A stretch of 64,000 nucleotides of DNA from Spongorhabdus nitratireducens (GCA_947387575.1 CANDOC010000011.1:90432-154431), one strand, 5' to 3'; positions 18,617 to 27,556 are shown, numbered from the stretch's first letter. Numbers and translations: made by a program. The notes: generated by a model from the sequence alone, not told the origin.

Positions 18617-19528
18617 TTACACTGCCAGAACAGCCTGCAGCCAGGGCCAGCCCTGCTTCTTACGGCTCAGGGTGTTTTCCATTACCACCACATTTGCTTC
18701 TGATGCATGTGCCTCAAGGCGTGCAGCCCACTCACCCTGGAACAGCAGACGGGTGGTGGAGTTACTGATATTGGTAACCATCAGTGCTGCCAGCTTCAGA
18801 CCATCCGTTTCACAACGGACAGCCAGTTCAGCCTGCAGTGCTTCCAGTTTGTCGTTTACCTGCTCAAAGCTGGCAATTTCAATCTGACCAACAACCAGAG
18901 ACTGATCTTCAAACGGATACTTTTTCAGGTCACGATCAACCAGGCTGGCAACAGACAGACCTTCCAGGTTGGTTTTAACCCGCAGCAAACGATCGCTGAA
19001 ATCTTCCAGATCCAGTCCGGCAATTTCAGCCAACGCTTTTGCCGCTTCGCGATCCTTTTCAGTGCAGGTCGGGGAACGGAAAGCAACGGTATCACTGACA
19101 ATGGCACCCAACATCAGCACGGCCTGAGGACGTGCAATCTCGATGTTTTCCATCTTGTGCAGGTGATAGAGAATGGTGCAGGAACAGCCAACCGGCCAGA
19201 TCCAGGCTTCCAGCGGGTTTGCTGTAGTGATATCACCCAGACGGTGATGGTCAACAATGCCAACAATCTCGGCTTCTTCAATACCAGCCGGCGCCTGAGA
19301 CAGATCGGTATAGTCCACCAGCCAGACTTTCTCACCAGCAACAGAGTTGCAGATTTGCGGCGCTTCAACACCGGCTTCATTCAGAATAAATGCGGTTTCG
19401 CTGGTTACTTCGCCCTGAGCCATGGCAACAGCTTCAACACCGCGAGCCACTTTAAGCCATTCAGCAGCAACCAGAGCAGAACAGATACTGTCAGAGTCCG
19501 GATTGGTATGGCCTACAACCTGAATCAT
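18617..19528 (-). CDS. ppaC: Manganese-dependent inorganic pyrophosphatase (family II)
   Basis: 303-residue family II pyrophosphatase that splits PPi to phosphate. DHH superfamily signatures: GHTNPDSDSICSAL at the N-terminus, LVDYTD near 70, VDHHRLGD near 92 and SDTVAFRSPT near 148, with the DHHA2 domain in the C-terminal third ending SRKKQGWPWLQAVL. The CBS insertion of some regulated forms is absent. Found in Firmicutes and some marine gammaproteobacteria; it is an insertion relative to the Pseudomonas order. Confidence 0.95.
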   Translation of the reverse strand: MIQVVGHTNPDSDSICSALVAAEWLKVARGVEAVAMAQGEVTSETAFILNEAGVEAPQICNSVAGEKVWLVDYTDLSQAPAGIEEAEIVGIVDHHRLGDITTANPLEAWIWPVGCSCTILYHLHKMENIEIARPQAVLMLGAIVSDTVAFRSPTCTEKDREAAKALAEIAGLDLEDFSDRLLRVKTNLEGLSVASLVDRDLKKYPFEDQSLVVGQIEIASFEQVNDKLEALQAELAVRCETDGLKLAALMVTNISNSTTRLLFQGEWAARLEAHASEANVVVMENTLSRKKQGWPWLQAVLAV

Positions 19529-19635
19529 TGATGATTCCCTTGTTTCATTACATATTCAGAAGGCCGCAAAGACTACAACAATAAGATCAGACGACGAATC
19601 AGCAATAACCCGTTATTTAACTTCCCAAAAACCAC

Positions 19636-20178
19636 CTAATTCAGACCGGTACTACCTCTACCTGACTGCCCTCTTGATTCTGCTTTACGGTTTTTAATTT
19701 CAGGATCATTTACAAGCTGGGGACGTTCAACATTAAAGAAAATCAACTGGGCGATCCGCATGCCCGGCTTAACAGTAAATGCACTATCCGAGGTGTTTTT
19801 AAGGGGAATCAATAGTGGCCCGGTGTAATCAGGGTCAACTCTGGAAATAAAATCCACCTGAATACCCTCCATTCCCAGACCTGCACGGGACAGAACAGCG
19901 GGCATCAGGTTGGCCGGAAACTGCATTGATTCAATACCGGTATCAATCACCTTCCTTTCTCCCGGCTTTATCACTACAGACTCTCTGATGCAGGCTCTCA
20001 AATCAGCGCCGGCAGAACCATTCGTAGCATAGGAAGGCAGGCAAGTATTATCTGACATACTGAACCGGATCTCGCCCGACTCCTGTAAATCAGCTGAAAC
20101 TGCCTGCCCGGAAAACAAGAACAGAAAAGAAAAACAAAACAGTATGGGTGAGCAGCAACTGGATAAAAGAGAAGACAT
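19636..20178 (-). CDS. dUTPase-fold protein with an N-terminal signal peptide
   Basis: 180 residues. Residues 1-30 form a strong export signal: a hydrophobic Phe/Leu core followed by SGQAVSA as cleavage site. The rest is a trimeric dUTPase domain with all five motifs in order: NGSAGADLRA, LSRAGLGMEGI, RVDPDYTG, GMRIAQLIFF and RGQSGRGSTG. Two key positions differ from active enzymes: motif II has RAG where RSG is expected, and motif V has Arg in place of the stacking Phe. The first ATG has an AGAGAGGTG ribosome site; the internal Met near residue 41 has none well placed. Export and altered sites suggest a role other than ordinary dUTP hydrolysis. Confidence 0.82.
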   Translation of the reverse strand: MSSLLSSCCSPILFCFSFLFLFSGQAVSADLQESGEIRFSMSDNTCLPSYATNGSAGADLRACIRESVVIKPGERKVIDTGIESMQFPANLMPAVLSRAGLGMEGIQVDFISRVDPDYTGPLLIPLKNTSDSAFTVKPGMRIAQLIFFNVERPQLVNDPEIKNRKAESRGQSGRGSTGLN

Positions 20179-20340
20179 AAATCAAGCACCTCTCTGTCCA
20201 AGCGTTGTCAAAATATATGAACGAAATATAGACCAGCTAATTCGCCAGAATTGCTGCAAGTAATCACATTAAAAACTGATGAAGTTGCGTCAGGCAGTGA
20301 ATAGTTATGTCTTGTATGGTGTATTTTTCATCCCTATAAA

Positions 20341-20364
20341 AAAGCCCGACAGTTGTCGGGCTTT
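20341..20364. terminator. Terminator after crc
   Basis: AAAGCCCGAC/GTCGGGCTTT perfect stem with a 4-base loop; on the minus strand it is followed by a T-run, so it serves crc. Confidence 0.9.
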
Positions 20365-20371
20365 TTAAAAA

Positions 20372-21145
20372 TCAGGAGAAACCAAGTTCCCAGTCGTAAT
20401 CGACAATAACCGGAGCATGACGGGAAAAACGCTGGCCGGTGTACATGCCTGCATTCAGCACGCGATGGCACATACCCGGAGTCACAACCTGATAGTCAAC
20501 CCGACGGCCATCATTCTGCTCACGCGCTGCTTCATCAGTCCAGAGAGAGTAATTTCCACCTTCACGATCCACTTCACGGTACGCGTCAGTGAAGCCCATA
20601 TTATTGAACAGACCATCCATCCAGGCCCGCTCCATCGGGGTGAAACCCGGCTCTTCCTGCTGCTCACGCCAGTTGGCAACGTCCATCTTCATGTGAGCAA
20701 TATTCCAGGTACCGGTCATGATAAATTCACGACGCTTGCGGCACTGTTTCTGCAGGTGAAGGCTGTAGCCTTCCAGAAAGCGCAGTTTGTTTTCCAGACC
20801 ATTGTCTTCGTGACCCGGTACAAACAGGCTGGCAATACTGATCTTGTCGAAGTCAGCCTGCAGATAGCGACCGGTCTCGTCGCAGGCCGGAAAGCCCAGC
20901 CCGGGAATAATGGCTTTCGGCGCATGGCGGGTATAAAGCGCAGTACCACCAACGCTCTCACGCTCATAGCCAGAGAAGAAATATCCGAAATAACCGTCAA
21001 GCTGAAAATGCTGTTCCATTACATCTTCAGTTTCGCGGGTGTCCTGCAGACAAATAACGTCCGCATCCTGTTCTTCCAACCAGCGGAACAGGCCTGCTTC
21101 GACCGCCGTCCTGATTCCTTCCGCATTGAAGTTGATGACTCTCAT
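20372..21145 (-). CDS. crc: Catabolite repression control protein Crc
   Basis: 257-residue member of the exonuclease III/EEP fold that follows Pseudomonas Crc along its length: ADVICLQDTR, GRYLQADFDKISIASL, KRREFI, HMKMDVANWRE and the C-terminal SRHAPVIVDYDW. Catalytic residues of true exonuclease III are lost: Glu to Asp in LQD, the Asp of GDxN to Thr in TGTWN, and the Asp of SDHxP to Arg in SRHAP. In Pseudomonas, Crc joins Hfq on A-rich mRNA leaders to block translation of catabolic genes. Position beside divergent pyrE matches the Pseudomonas order. Many leaders in this window carry the AANAANAA target motif. Confidence 0.92.
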   Translation of the reverse strand: MRVINFNAEGIRTAVEAGLFRWLEEQDADVICLQDTRETEDVMEQHFQLDGYFGYFFSGYERESVGGTALYTRHAPKAIIPGLGFPACDETGRYLQADFDKISIASLFVPGHEDNGLENKLRFLEGYSLHLQKQCRKRREFIMTGTWNIAHMKMDVANWREQQEEPGFTPMERAWMDGLFNNMGFTDAYREVDREGGNYSLWTDEAAREQNDGRRVDYQVVTPGMCHRVLNAGMYTGQRFSRHAPVIVDYDWELGFS

Positions 21146-21339
21146 GCTGGTCTAGTAGTCCATATCATTGGGTTCAACGGGCCCCGGGAGCTCCTGACAA
21201 AGCCCTCGCCCTTAAAGGGTGCGTATCATACCCGAGCACGTATTATATTTTCACCACCGGTTTCCCGCGTTTCAGGTTAAAATACCTGCAGACATTCGTA
21301 ATGATCATCCGATTAATAACTACTTATTGAATAATAACG

Positions 21340-21993
21340 ATGGCTGACTTTCGACAAGACTTTATCCGCTTCGCGCTTGACCGCAATGTACTGAAATTTG
21401 GCGAATTTACGCTCAAGTCCGGGCGCACCTCTCCCTATTTCTTCAATGCAGGGGTATTCAATACCGGTGGCGCTCTGGCCCGGCTTGGCCGATTCTATGC
21501 CGATACCCTTGTCCACAGCGGTGTTGAGTTCGATGTACTGTTTGGCCCTGCCTACAAGGGCATTCCACTTGCTGCGGCTACCTCTATTGCCCTGGCCGAA
21601 CACCATGGCATCGATATTCCCTGGTGCTTCAACCGCAAAGAGGCCAAGGATCATGGTGAGGGCGGCAACCTGGTCGGTGCACCGCTGGAGGGCCGCATTG
21701 CCATCATCGACGATGTCATCACCGCCGGTACAGCTATCCGGGAAGTCATGGATTTACTCAGCCATCACCCCAAAGCTACACCGGCTACGGTACTGGTAGC
21801 AATGGACAGACAGGAAAAGGGTAAACATGAGCTGTCTGCGATTCAGGAAGTCGAGCGTGACTTCAACATTCCGGTACACAGCATCGCCAGTCTGGCTGAA
21901 GTCCTGACCTTCGTACGCAGCGATGAGGCGCTACAGCAACATGCTGCTGCGATCGAGGCTTATCGCCAGCAATATGGCATAGAAACAGCCTGA
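21340..21993 (+). CDS. pyrE: Orotate phosphoribosyltransferase
   Basis: 217-residue enzyme joining orotate to PRPP to give OMP in pyrimidine synthesis; dimeric, cytoplasmic. [13 protein letters not shown] near residue 27 and the PRPP-binding loop [16 protein letters not shown] near 120 are intact. Divergent from crc across 194 bases, which must hold both promoters. The leader carries one AATAATAA directly before the start, probably chance given its housekeeping role. Confidence 0.97.
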   Translation: MADFRQDFIRFALDRNVLKFGEFTLKSGRTSPYFFNAGVFNTGGALARLGRFYADTLVHSGVEFDVLFGPAYKGIPLAAATSIALAEHHGIDIPWCFNRKEAKDHGEGGNLVGAPLEGRIAIIDDVITAGTAIREVMDLLSHHPKATPATVLVAMDRQEKGKHELSAIQEVERDFNIPVHSIASLAEVLTFVRSDEALQQHAAAIEAYRQQYGIETA

Positions 21994-22155
21994 TCACGGA
22001 TATGAGGCCCATGGATCGGGCATCTTGACCCTGCTCAGACCATTTCCCATCACCCATTCACTATTCTCCCTTCTCAATCCCATTTCTGGCAGGGTGCCCA
22101 ACCCTGAACCATACTCAAAGCAACTATAAATCTCAGAACAGTAGTCTCATTTGAT

Positions 22156-22350
22156 ATGGAAGCTTTAACTTCATTCTTTCTGACACCCTTGGGTTGGGCT
22201 GTCGGCGCCGTTCTCTTCTGCGCCTGGGTATGGATAGCCTGGATAGCTGGTGAATACTCAGATAAACACTGGGGAGCCCCGGAATCAGGTACTCTGATCA
22301 TTTTTGGTCTTACCGGAGTCTTTGCCCTGCTGGGCTACTGGTTGATGTAG
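22156..22350 (+). CDS. Small two-helix membrane protein
   Basis: 64 residues with two clear hydrophobic helices (about 10-31 and 44-63) joined by a short acidic/polar loop EYSDKHWGAPESG. No family recognised. The ribosome site is poor, but composition is that of a real small membrane protein. It lies alone downstream of pyrE. Confidence 0.45.
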   Translation: MEALTSFFLTPLGWAVGAVLFCAWVWIAWIAGEYSDKHWGAPESGTLIIFGLTGVFALLGYWLM

Positions 22351-22762
22351 CCTGCAAAAACATCAATCAAATCAAAGGAATAACTGCCGGTAATAATGAA
22401 AGAAGTGGTCCCGCGCAGGCGCCATGGCTGGGTGACTACACTCTGGCAACTACAACATTCTGCAACTGCGAAACAACGCTTCCCGCGCGGGTTCTCAGTT
22501 TATCGTCAGCCCATTGGCAAACTTTAGGCTCAAAGCAAAACCTTTTCAGAACAAATACTTAACAAACAACAAAAAATCCCTAACCTCCAGTCTTCCCTTC
22601 CATAAGTCAGCATCCAAAAGCGCTGTACAAGCCACCTGATACCTTACGTTGCAAAACATCAGGCAGAGGTAAAGCGCTTATAGTCGCTCTCCGCTCAACT
22701 CTTAAAATCAGTGACCTGCATCAAAGAAAAGAAAATTTCATTTTAGAGCTGGGTAAGAGTTC
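22351..22762. other. Intergenic region, no gene seen
   Basis: About 410 bases with stop codons in all frames and no convincing hairpin apart from loosely paired CCCGCGC and GCGCGGG stretches near 22412 and 22492. It probably holds the promoter of the exported-protein operon that follows. Confidence 0.5.
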
Positions 22763-23119
22763 ATGATACGACGTTTATTTGTGAAGTATTTCCTCGCCGC
22801 GCTGGTGTTATTTTCTGCAACAGCTTTTGGTCACTCTCAGTATCCTTCAAGAATTGTCAAAGACCCTTTTTATACTGAGCAGACGGTTTCCATAAAAATC
22901 AAAAACCTGAACACGTACACCCAGAGCTACGAAATTTCCGTGGATGGAAAAGTACTGGGTGTGCTGGAAGACGTTCCTCCGGGCGTAACCCGTGATGTAC
23001 CCATCACCCTGAAAAACATATCTGATAACACTGAAAAAAACCTGTGCAGTACCTCTGTGCCCAAAGAAAACCAGAGCATGCGATCGCGAGTCTGCACCAA
23101 GGTTGAGTTCAAATGGTAA
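22763..23119 (+). CDS. Small exported protein 1 of a three-gene operon
   Basis: 118 residues with a signal peptide (charged MIRRLFVKYF, hydrophobic core, cleavage after about residue 22). The mature part of about 95 residues is predicted mostly beta: VSIKIKNLNTYTQSYEISVDG and a Pro/Gly turn, with two Cys near the C-terminus that could pair. This resembles a small Ig-like or pilus-accessory fold, but no family was recognised. Overlaps the next gene by 7 bases, so they are translated together. Confidence 0.7.
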   Translation: MIRRLFVKYFLAALVLFSATAFGHSQYPSRIVKDPFYTEQTVSIKIKNLNTYTQSYEISVDGKVLGVLEDVPPGVTRDVPITLKNISDNTEKNLCSTSVPKENQSMRSRVCTKVEFKW

Positions 23120-23568
23120 ATCAGTATCAGGTACAGCTTCAGGCGTTGCTGCTGGGAGCCACGCTGATGCTGCTGGCAGGTAAGAGCCATGCCGATCTTA
23201 ACAGTCTGCCCAGTCCGCCCAATATGGAAGACACCAGCCGTATCCGGGCAATCGATGGTTCAAGCTGTGAAGCCCGGCGCTCCCAAGCGACATTTCAGGT
23301 TGGTGCCTACAATGCGGACAGCCGGCTGAACGAAGATAAAACCAACAACCCCGGAAACACGCTTGATAAAGATCAGGGTATCTACGCCCAAATCAGCATA
23401 CCCTTTGATCTGGGAGGAGGTCGAAAGCCTGACTGCACCCGGTTTCAGGAAATTGTCGAAGAGAATGCCGAGCTTGATTTACAGCTGAAGCGGCTCGAAG
23501 TTCAGCTCAAGATGGAAAAACTGAAGCAGATGAAGGCCAAGATCAACAGAAGCCAGTTCTCGGAATAA
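23113..23568 (+). CDS. Small exported protein 2 with C-terminal coiled coil
   Basis: 151 residues; signal peptide ending near GKSHA. The mature part has a Cys in GSSCEARRS, a strand-rich middle (ATFQVGAYN, GIYAQISIPFDLGGG), a second Cys in PDCTRF, then a heptad-like helix ELDLQLKRLEVQLKMEKLKQ. A disulfide-linked periplasmic protein with an oligomerising tail is likely. Family not recognised. Overlaps the gene before and is 12 bases from the gene after. Confidence 0.7.
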   Translation: MVNQYQVQLQALLLGATLMLLAGKSHADLNSLPSPPNMEDTSRIRAIDGSSCEARRSQATFQVGAYNADSRLNEDKTNNPGNTLDKDQGIYAQISIPFDLGGGRKPDCTRFQEIVEENAELDLQLKRLEVQLKMEKLKQMKAKINRSQFSE

Positions 23569-23580
23569 AGACCACAAAGA

Positions 23581-24105
23581 ATGGAAAAGTCCGGACAACT
23601 TACTCTTGTTTCTGCGTTTTGCTGTCTTGCTACTGTATTCAGTACGCTGGCGACAGGTCAGTCACTTAAATGGGGCGCAACCGTTGAACCCGTTTGCGGG
23701 ATTCAAATGAGTGATAACCGCGGGGGGATTGCCTTTGGCCGCTGGGGTTCCGGCTCCCGGGATCCATCCACTGCATCTTCTTTCAGAATTAACAGTAACG
23801 TCGAGCTGCCAGATACCGGAATGCAGGGCAAAGCCGGAGCCTATGTGCGGGTCGATATGAACAGCATTTCGGATAATCTTTCTTATATCGGAATAAACGA
23901 CAGTGATGTTATTTTTACCGTAACCGCTCCCTACCTGACCGGAGGAGAAAAAAGATACTCCATCGATCAGTGGCAGGGGTCTTCCAGAAACGCCCTGCCG
24001 GCAGGCCGGTATGATTCATGGATTCAGGTAAGACGGGATATGGATGAGATTCCGGCTGGCGAAACCTCAATCAGAACAACCATTACGGTTAGCTGTAGTC
24101 GTTAA
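23581..24105 (+). CDS. Small exported protein 3, pilin-like beta-sandwich
   Basis: 174 residues with a signal peptide (cleavage near LATGQS). The mature part has one Cys in VEPVCGIQMS and one in the last residues VSCSR, a spacing seen in spore-coat U and fimbrial subunit domains, where first and last strands are linked. The rest is strand-rich with many Gly, Ser and Asp residues. The assignment to a pilin-like fold is inference. It ends the three-gene operon; no usher or chaperone gene is nearby. Confidence 0.68.
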   Translation: MEKSGQLTLVSAFCCLATVFSTLATGQSLKWGATVEPVCGIQMSDNRGGIAFGRWGSGSRDPSTASSFRINSNVELPDTGMQGKAGAYVRVDMNSISDNLSYIGINDSDVIFTVTAPYLTGGEKRYSIDQWQGSSRNALPAGRYDSWIQVRRDMDEIPAGETSIRTTITVSCSR

Positions 24106-24137
24106 AATCACCTGAATCCGAAGCTTGCTCTGAAAAA

Positions 24138-24731
24138 TCAGGATTTAATCCAGCCTTTTTCTGCGGCAGCTGTAATCATTGGTTCAACCAGTTCCCACAC
24201 CTCCGGGGCAACTTCAGCCAGATACTGCTGTCGTCTTCTAACCTGTTCTTCCCTGACATGGTGGTTACGCCAGCTTCCGCCTTCGTTATTGATATTGAGC
24301 AGGAAAGGTTGAACGCAGTCGATCGCTTTGGCAAAACGCGCTTCAAAGGTTTCAAGTGCTTCATATTCATACCAGAGCGCCAGCATTTCAGCACCCTGGG
24401 GCTCTGGCAGCATACCAAACAACTGACGTGCCGCGATTTCTTCTTTATCGCCCTGATCCTGAACAGCAGCTTCATCAAAGCAGAAGGTATCACCGGCTTC
24501 AATTTCAACGATATCATGCACCAGCAACAGGCGAATCACATGATTGATATCCACCGGTTGGGAGGCATATTCAGCCAGAACCATCGCCGTCATGGCGATA
24601 TGCCAGCTGTGTTCGGCACTGTTTTCCTGACGGTTACCGGCAGACTTCACGTGGGTCTGACGTAATACCGTTTTAAGACGATCCAGCTCAATAATAAAAT
24701 CGAGCTGCTGGGTAAGATTGGCTTTATTCAT
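24138..24731 (-). CDS. HD-domain 5'-deoxynucleotidase, HDDC2/YfbR type
   Basis: 197-residue metal-dependent phosphohydrolase. HD ligands are visible: ENSAEHSWHIAM, LLVHDIVEIEAGD and FAKAIDCVQPF. Relatives dephosphorylate dAMP, dGMP and other 5'-deoxynucleotides. Cytoplasmic; single gene, convergent with the exported-protein operon. ORF starts MNKANLTQQLDFI, normal for the family. Confidence 0.88.
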   Translation of the reverse strand: MNKANLTQQLDFIIELDRLKTVLRQTHVKSAGNRQENSAEHSWHIAMTAMVLAEYASQPVDINHVIRLLLVHDIVEIEAGDTFCFDEAAVQDQGDKEEIAARQLFGMLPEPQGAEMLALWYEYEALETFEARFAKAIDCVQPFLLNINNEGGSWRNHHVREEQVRRRQQYLAEVAPEVWELVEPMITAAAEKGWIKS

Positions 24732-24842
24732 GGCGGGAATTCTACGCTTAAAATAATTATTCCCAAGAGCATATTAATCAAACAGCGCCACAAAGGACTG
24801 ACAATTTATGCCAGCCCTTGTGCCTGAGTCTATGCCTATGAG

Positions 24843-26231
24843 TCAGAGCAGAGCTGATTCCAACTGTTTCCACTCTTCAAGCGCCTGCTCTCTGGTCAGT
24901 TCCCCCGAAGCAACAGGGTTTTCATCTTCTCGCCAGCGCATCCAGCCACTGCTGTAGATGGTAGATTTTTCATAACCCATCGCCTGCGCGTACCACCAGG
25001 CTTCAGATGCCCTCCAGCCGTTACCGCAATAAAACGACAGCTGCATCTCTGGCCGAATATTCCATTCGCTCCAGAACTCCGCAATCTGATGATAGTTGCG
25101 CATGGTGTGATCAGGATTATGGTAGTGATTCATATCCCAGGACGAGTCACCTGCATGGCCCCATAGCGCACCAGGAATACGGCCACGCTTTTCAAAATAG
25201 TTATAGCCACTGACCTGACCGGTAAATTCATTCCAGGCCCGAATACTGACCAGTGCACTATCAGGCTGCTGTCGTAGTATTTTGGCCTCATCAATATTGA
25301 TAATGACACTGTTATCACCTGCACCGGTAACACCAAATGTCTTGACCGGCTCTGGAGTATTCCAGCCTGACTCAAGAGGCAGTCCTGCAGCTTTCCAGCG
25401 ATCAATACCACCATTAAGCATCACTACATCGTCAACGCCAGCGTACTTCATTATCGCTGCACCACGCGCTGCACCGATGGACTCAGTACTATAAACAACC
25501 ACTGAGTCATCTTTATCAATACCAAGCCTGGCCAGACTGGCACGAATATCTTCCACTGGACTGGCTTCATAGATTGGCGGATATTCAAATTCCAGATCAT
25601 CCCAGTAAAGGGCACCGGGTATATGCTCCTCGCGGTAATCCTTACCTTTGCCGCCATCCCAACCAATCTGCACCACAACCGTATCCGGATCAGCTGTCAG
25701 TGCTGCACCGACATATTGGGGAGGAACCAGTGTCCGAAAGCCCGGTAAAAAGTCAGCCTTACCAGAATCTTCAGACCAGGCAGGAAAACCTCCCGCCAAA
25801 ATACGCAGGTTTTCAGCCTCAAGCTTCTGTTCTGAAATCAGCCATTCAGCTACCGTATTGGCTTGCCCCTGACCATTGCCATAAATAATCACCAGATCAT
25901 CTTTATCAGCGCCGGTTCGCATCCAGGCCCGATCAGTATCATCCAGTTTTCTCTCGATCCAGCGGGCAGAAAACAGCTCAGCTTCAGGGATATGCCCACC
26001 CTGCTGTTGCAGCTGCAACGTGCCGTCATCAAAGACCCAGCCGTTAAAAGCATCAGGACTTCGGGCATCAATCAGCGTGACGTCTGGTTGCTGCAATAAA
26101 AGGGTCAGTTCATCAGGACTGATGGCAGTAACGGGATCTGAATTAGATTCAGAGGCCTGTCCGGAACAGGCAGACACAAAGACAGACAGGGACAGCAATC
26201 CAGCTGCCCGCAAGGGTGCAGGTGAAAACAC
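24843..26231 (-). CDS. Rhodanese-domain lipoprotein (thiosulfate sulfurtransferase-like)
   Basis: 462 residues. The N-terminus is a lipoprotein signal with lipobox FVSAC at about residues 18-22, so the protein is probably membrane-anchored in the periplasm. Three rhodanese-like domains follow (about 35-160, 170-295, 305-450). Only the last has the catalytic Cys loop, FYCGNGWRASEAWW; the equivalent loops of domains 1 and 2 read IYGNGQGQA and VYSTESIGA and lack Cys. Likely moves sulfur from thiosulfate or a similar donor to an acceptor such as cyanide or a thiol; the acceptor is unknown. Confidence 0.88.
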   Translation of the reverse strand: MFSPAPLRAAGLLSLSVFVSACSGQASESNSDPVTAISPDELTLLLQQPDVTLIDARSPDAFNGWVFDDGTLQLQQQGGHIPEAELFSARWIERKLDDTDRAWMRTGADKDDLVIIYGNGQGQANTVAEWLISEQKLEAENLRILAGGFPAWSEDSGKADFLPGFRTLVPPQYVGAALTADPDTVVVQIGWDGGKGKDYREEHIPGALYWDDLEFEYPPIYEASPVEDIRASLARLGIDKDDSVVVYSTESIGAARGAAIMKYAGVDDVVMLNGGIDRWKAAGLPLESGWNTPEPVKTFGVTGAGDNSVIINIDEAKILRQQPDSALVSIRAWNEFTGQVSGYNYFEKRGRIPGALWGHAGDSSWDMNHYHNPDHTMRNYHQIAEFWSEWNIRPEMQLSFYCGNGWRASEAWWYAQAMGYEKSTIYSSGWMRWREDENPVASGELTREQALEEWKQLESALL

Positions 26232-26322
26232 AATTCACTCCTGAGGTTTACGAGTTCAATAGTCGTAATAAAGAGGGGGAATTCTTGGCTATTTTTAAAA
26301 AATTTTTATTTACCTGGATCAA

Positions 26323-26359
26323 GGTTCCCGCACAAACCGGTGCGGATTATACGGGAACC
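26323..26359 (-). terminator. Hairpin after pldA
   Basis: GGTTCCCG/CGGGAACC arms with an inner CCGCAC/GTGCGG stem, directly past the pldA stop. There is no strong T-run immediately after it. Confidence 0.45.
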
Positions 26360-26366
26360 AAAATCA

Positions 26367-27443
26367 TCAGGGCGTCACCATAAAACCGAAGCTCAAGCGG
26401 TTAACAGAGGCGTTGTAATCAATCAGGTTCTCGCCATAACCATTGAAGTACTGCACATAACCTTTGACGTCACCGGCAATGGGGAAGGTCCAGTCGAGCT
26501 GAACAGCGCCTTTATTATTACCACTGCCACGCAGATTGTTGCGCAGCATCATGCCGAGGCTGTGCTCACCGAGCCAGTAGCCCATTCTCAGCTCGCCATA
26601 ACCCATGTATTTATGAATATCCGGGTTATCGTCACCCTTGGTGTCCTGCGGGTTTTTCTTTTTATTTTCCGGAATCCGCCACCAGGGTTTGACGGACATA
26701 AAGAAATCATCTTTTTCAAACAGGAAGTTCATATACAGCCGGTTCCAGCTGCGAGACAGCGGCAGAGTCCGACCATTGGACTGATGCACCAGACCAAAGT
26801 GAACCTGCTTCATAGGCAGACCGAATACATCGTATTCAGTGTCATAGGTCAGGAACACTTCCGGCTCGTGGTTGGTGTCCCGGAACGGGCTGGAAAACTT
26901 CTCGTTATAGGCCTGCCACCATGAACGGTTGGTATAGGCCACGTAGAGATTACTATTGTCATCAAACACGTTTTCCCAGACTTTTGATCGCATACTGATC
27001 TGGAACACAAACTCCTTGTGGTCCAGATCATCATCTTTGGCATCAAAGGGCTTGCCGTTTACATTTTTGTTATACGAAACCGGCAGGGCATAGTTTGGAT
27101 TATGGGCATTGAGCGTGAATGCCGGTTCATCCCTGATCAGTAATATGCCGGGAACAGGGTCACGTTCGGGCTTATGTCGTGGTTCTTCAACCTTCGTCAG
27201 GGAGCCGGTTTCTGCATGATCAGCCATATCCGACTTTAGAGTGAATGTACCCGCTTCAGGACTGATATCAGCTGTCCGGCATCTGGCCTTGATTTCACCC
27301 AGAGTGACATCATCAGCAGCCTGCTGCATCTGCTGAATAAGACAGGCATTGAACGCACTGTCACTTTGGGTACCGGCAACAGCAAAAGCCGGCAGCAAGG
27401 AAAGACATAAAACCGTTTTTTTAAGCTTGAAGTGTTCCAGCAT
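26367..27443 (-). CDS. pldA: Outer-membrane phospholipase A
   Basis: 358-residue OMPLA-type enzyme that removes acyl chains from phospholipids misplaced in the outer leaflet. Signal peptide ends at AFAVAG. The active-site segment HFGLVHQSNGRTLPLSRSWN contains the catalytic His, Ser and, further on, Asn. The C-terminal half is a beta-barrel ending in FGFMVTP. It is longer than E. coli PldA (289) because of an N-terminal region of about 70 residues before the barrel. Upstream on the same strand lies cfa, also acting on membrane lipids. Confidence 0.93.
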   Translation of the reverse strand: MLEHFKLKKTVLCLSLLPAFAVAGTQSDSAFNACLIQQMQQAADDVTLGEIKARCRTADISPEAGTFTLKSDMADHAETGSLTKVEEPRHKPERDPVPGILLIRDEPAFTLNAHNPNYALPVSYNKNVNGKPFDAKDDDLDHKEFVFQISMRSKVWENVFDDNSNLYVAYTNRSWWQAYNEKFSSPFRDTNHEPEVFLTYDTEYDVFGLPMKQVHFGLVHQSNGRTLPLSRSWNRLYMNFLFEKDDFFMSVKPWWRIPENKKKNPQDTKGDDNPDIHKYMGYGELRMGYWLGEHSLGMMLRNNLRGSGNNKGAVQLDWTFPIAGDVKGYVQYFNGYGENLIDYNASVNRLSFGFMVTP

Positions 27444-27556
27444 GGTGCAGCCTGTCAGGGAAAAGCGAATAGCCGGCTGTTTGTACCCTATTGTGCTGAT
27501 TTTAAAAATACTGGTGACGCAAAAAATACAATTCCAGGCAGATATTCATGCAAGAT

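Noticed and set aside
18707..19531. Open frame of 274 codons antisense to ppaC
   Set aside because: Fully overlaps a well-supported pyrophosphatase gene and has no recognisable motif.
20372..21145. Exonuclease III (xthA)
   Set aside because: Fold is the same, but catalytic Glu and Asp residues are replaced, the C-terminus matches Crc, and the gene lies beside pyrE as crc does in Pseudomonas.
20417..21280. Long open frame (287 codons) antisense to crc
   Set aside because: It mirrors the codon pattern of crc, has no family features and runs across the crc promoter; a shadow frame.
21326..21339. A-rich Crc/Hfq site at pyrE
   Set aside because: Only one short AATAATAA next to the start of a housekeeping gene; kept as evidence of the background rate.
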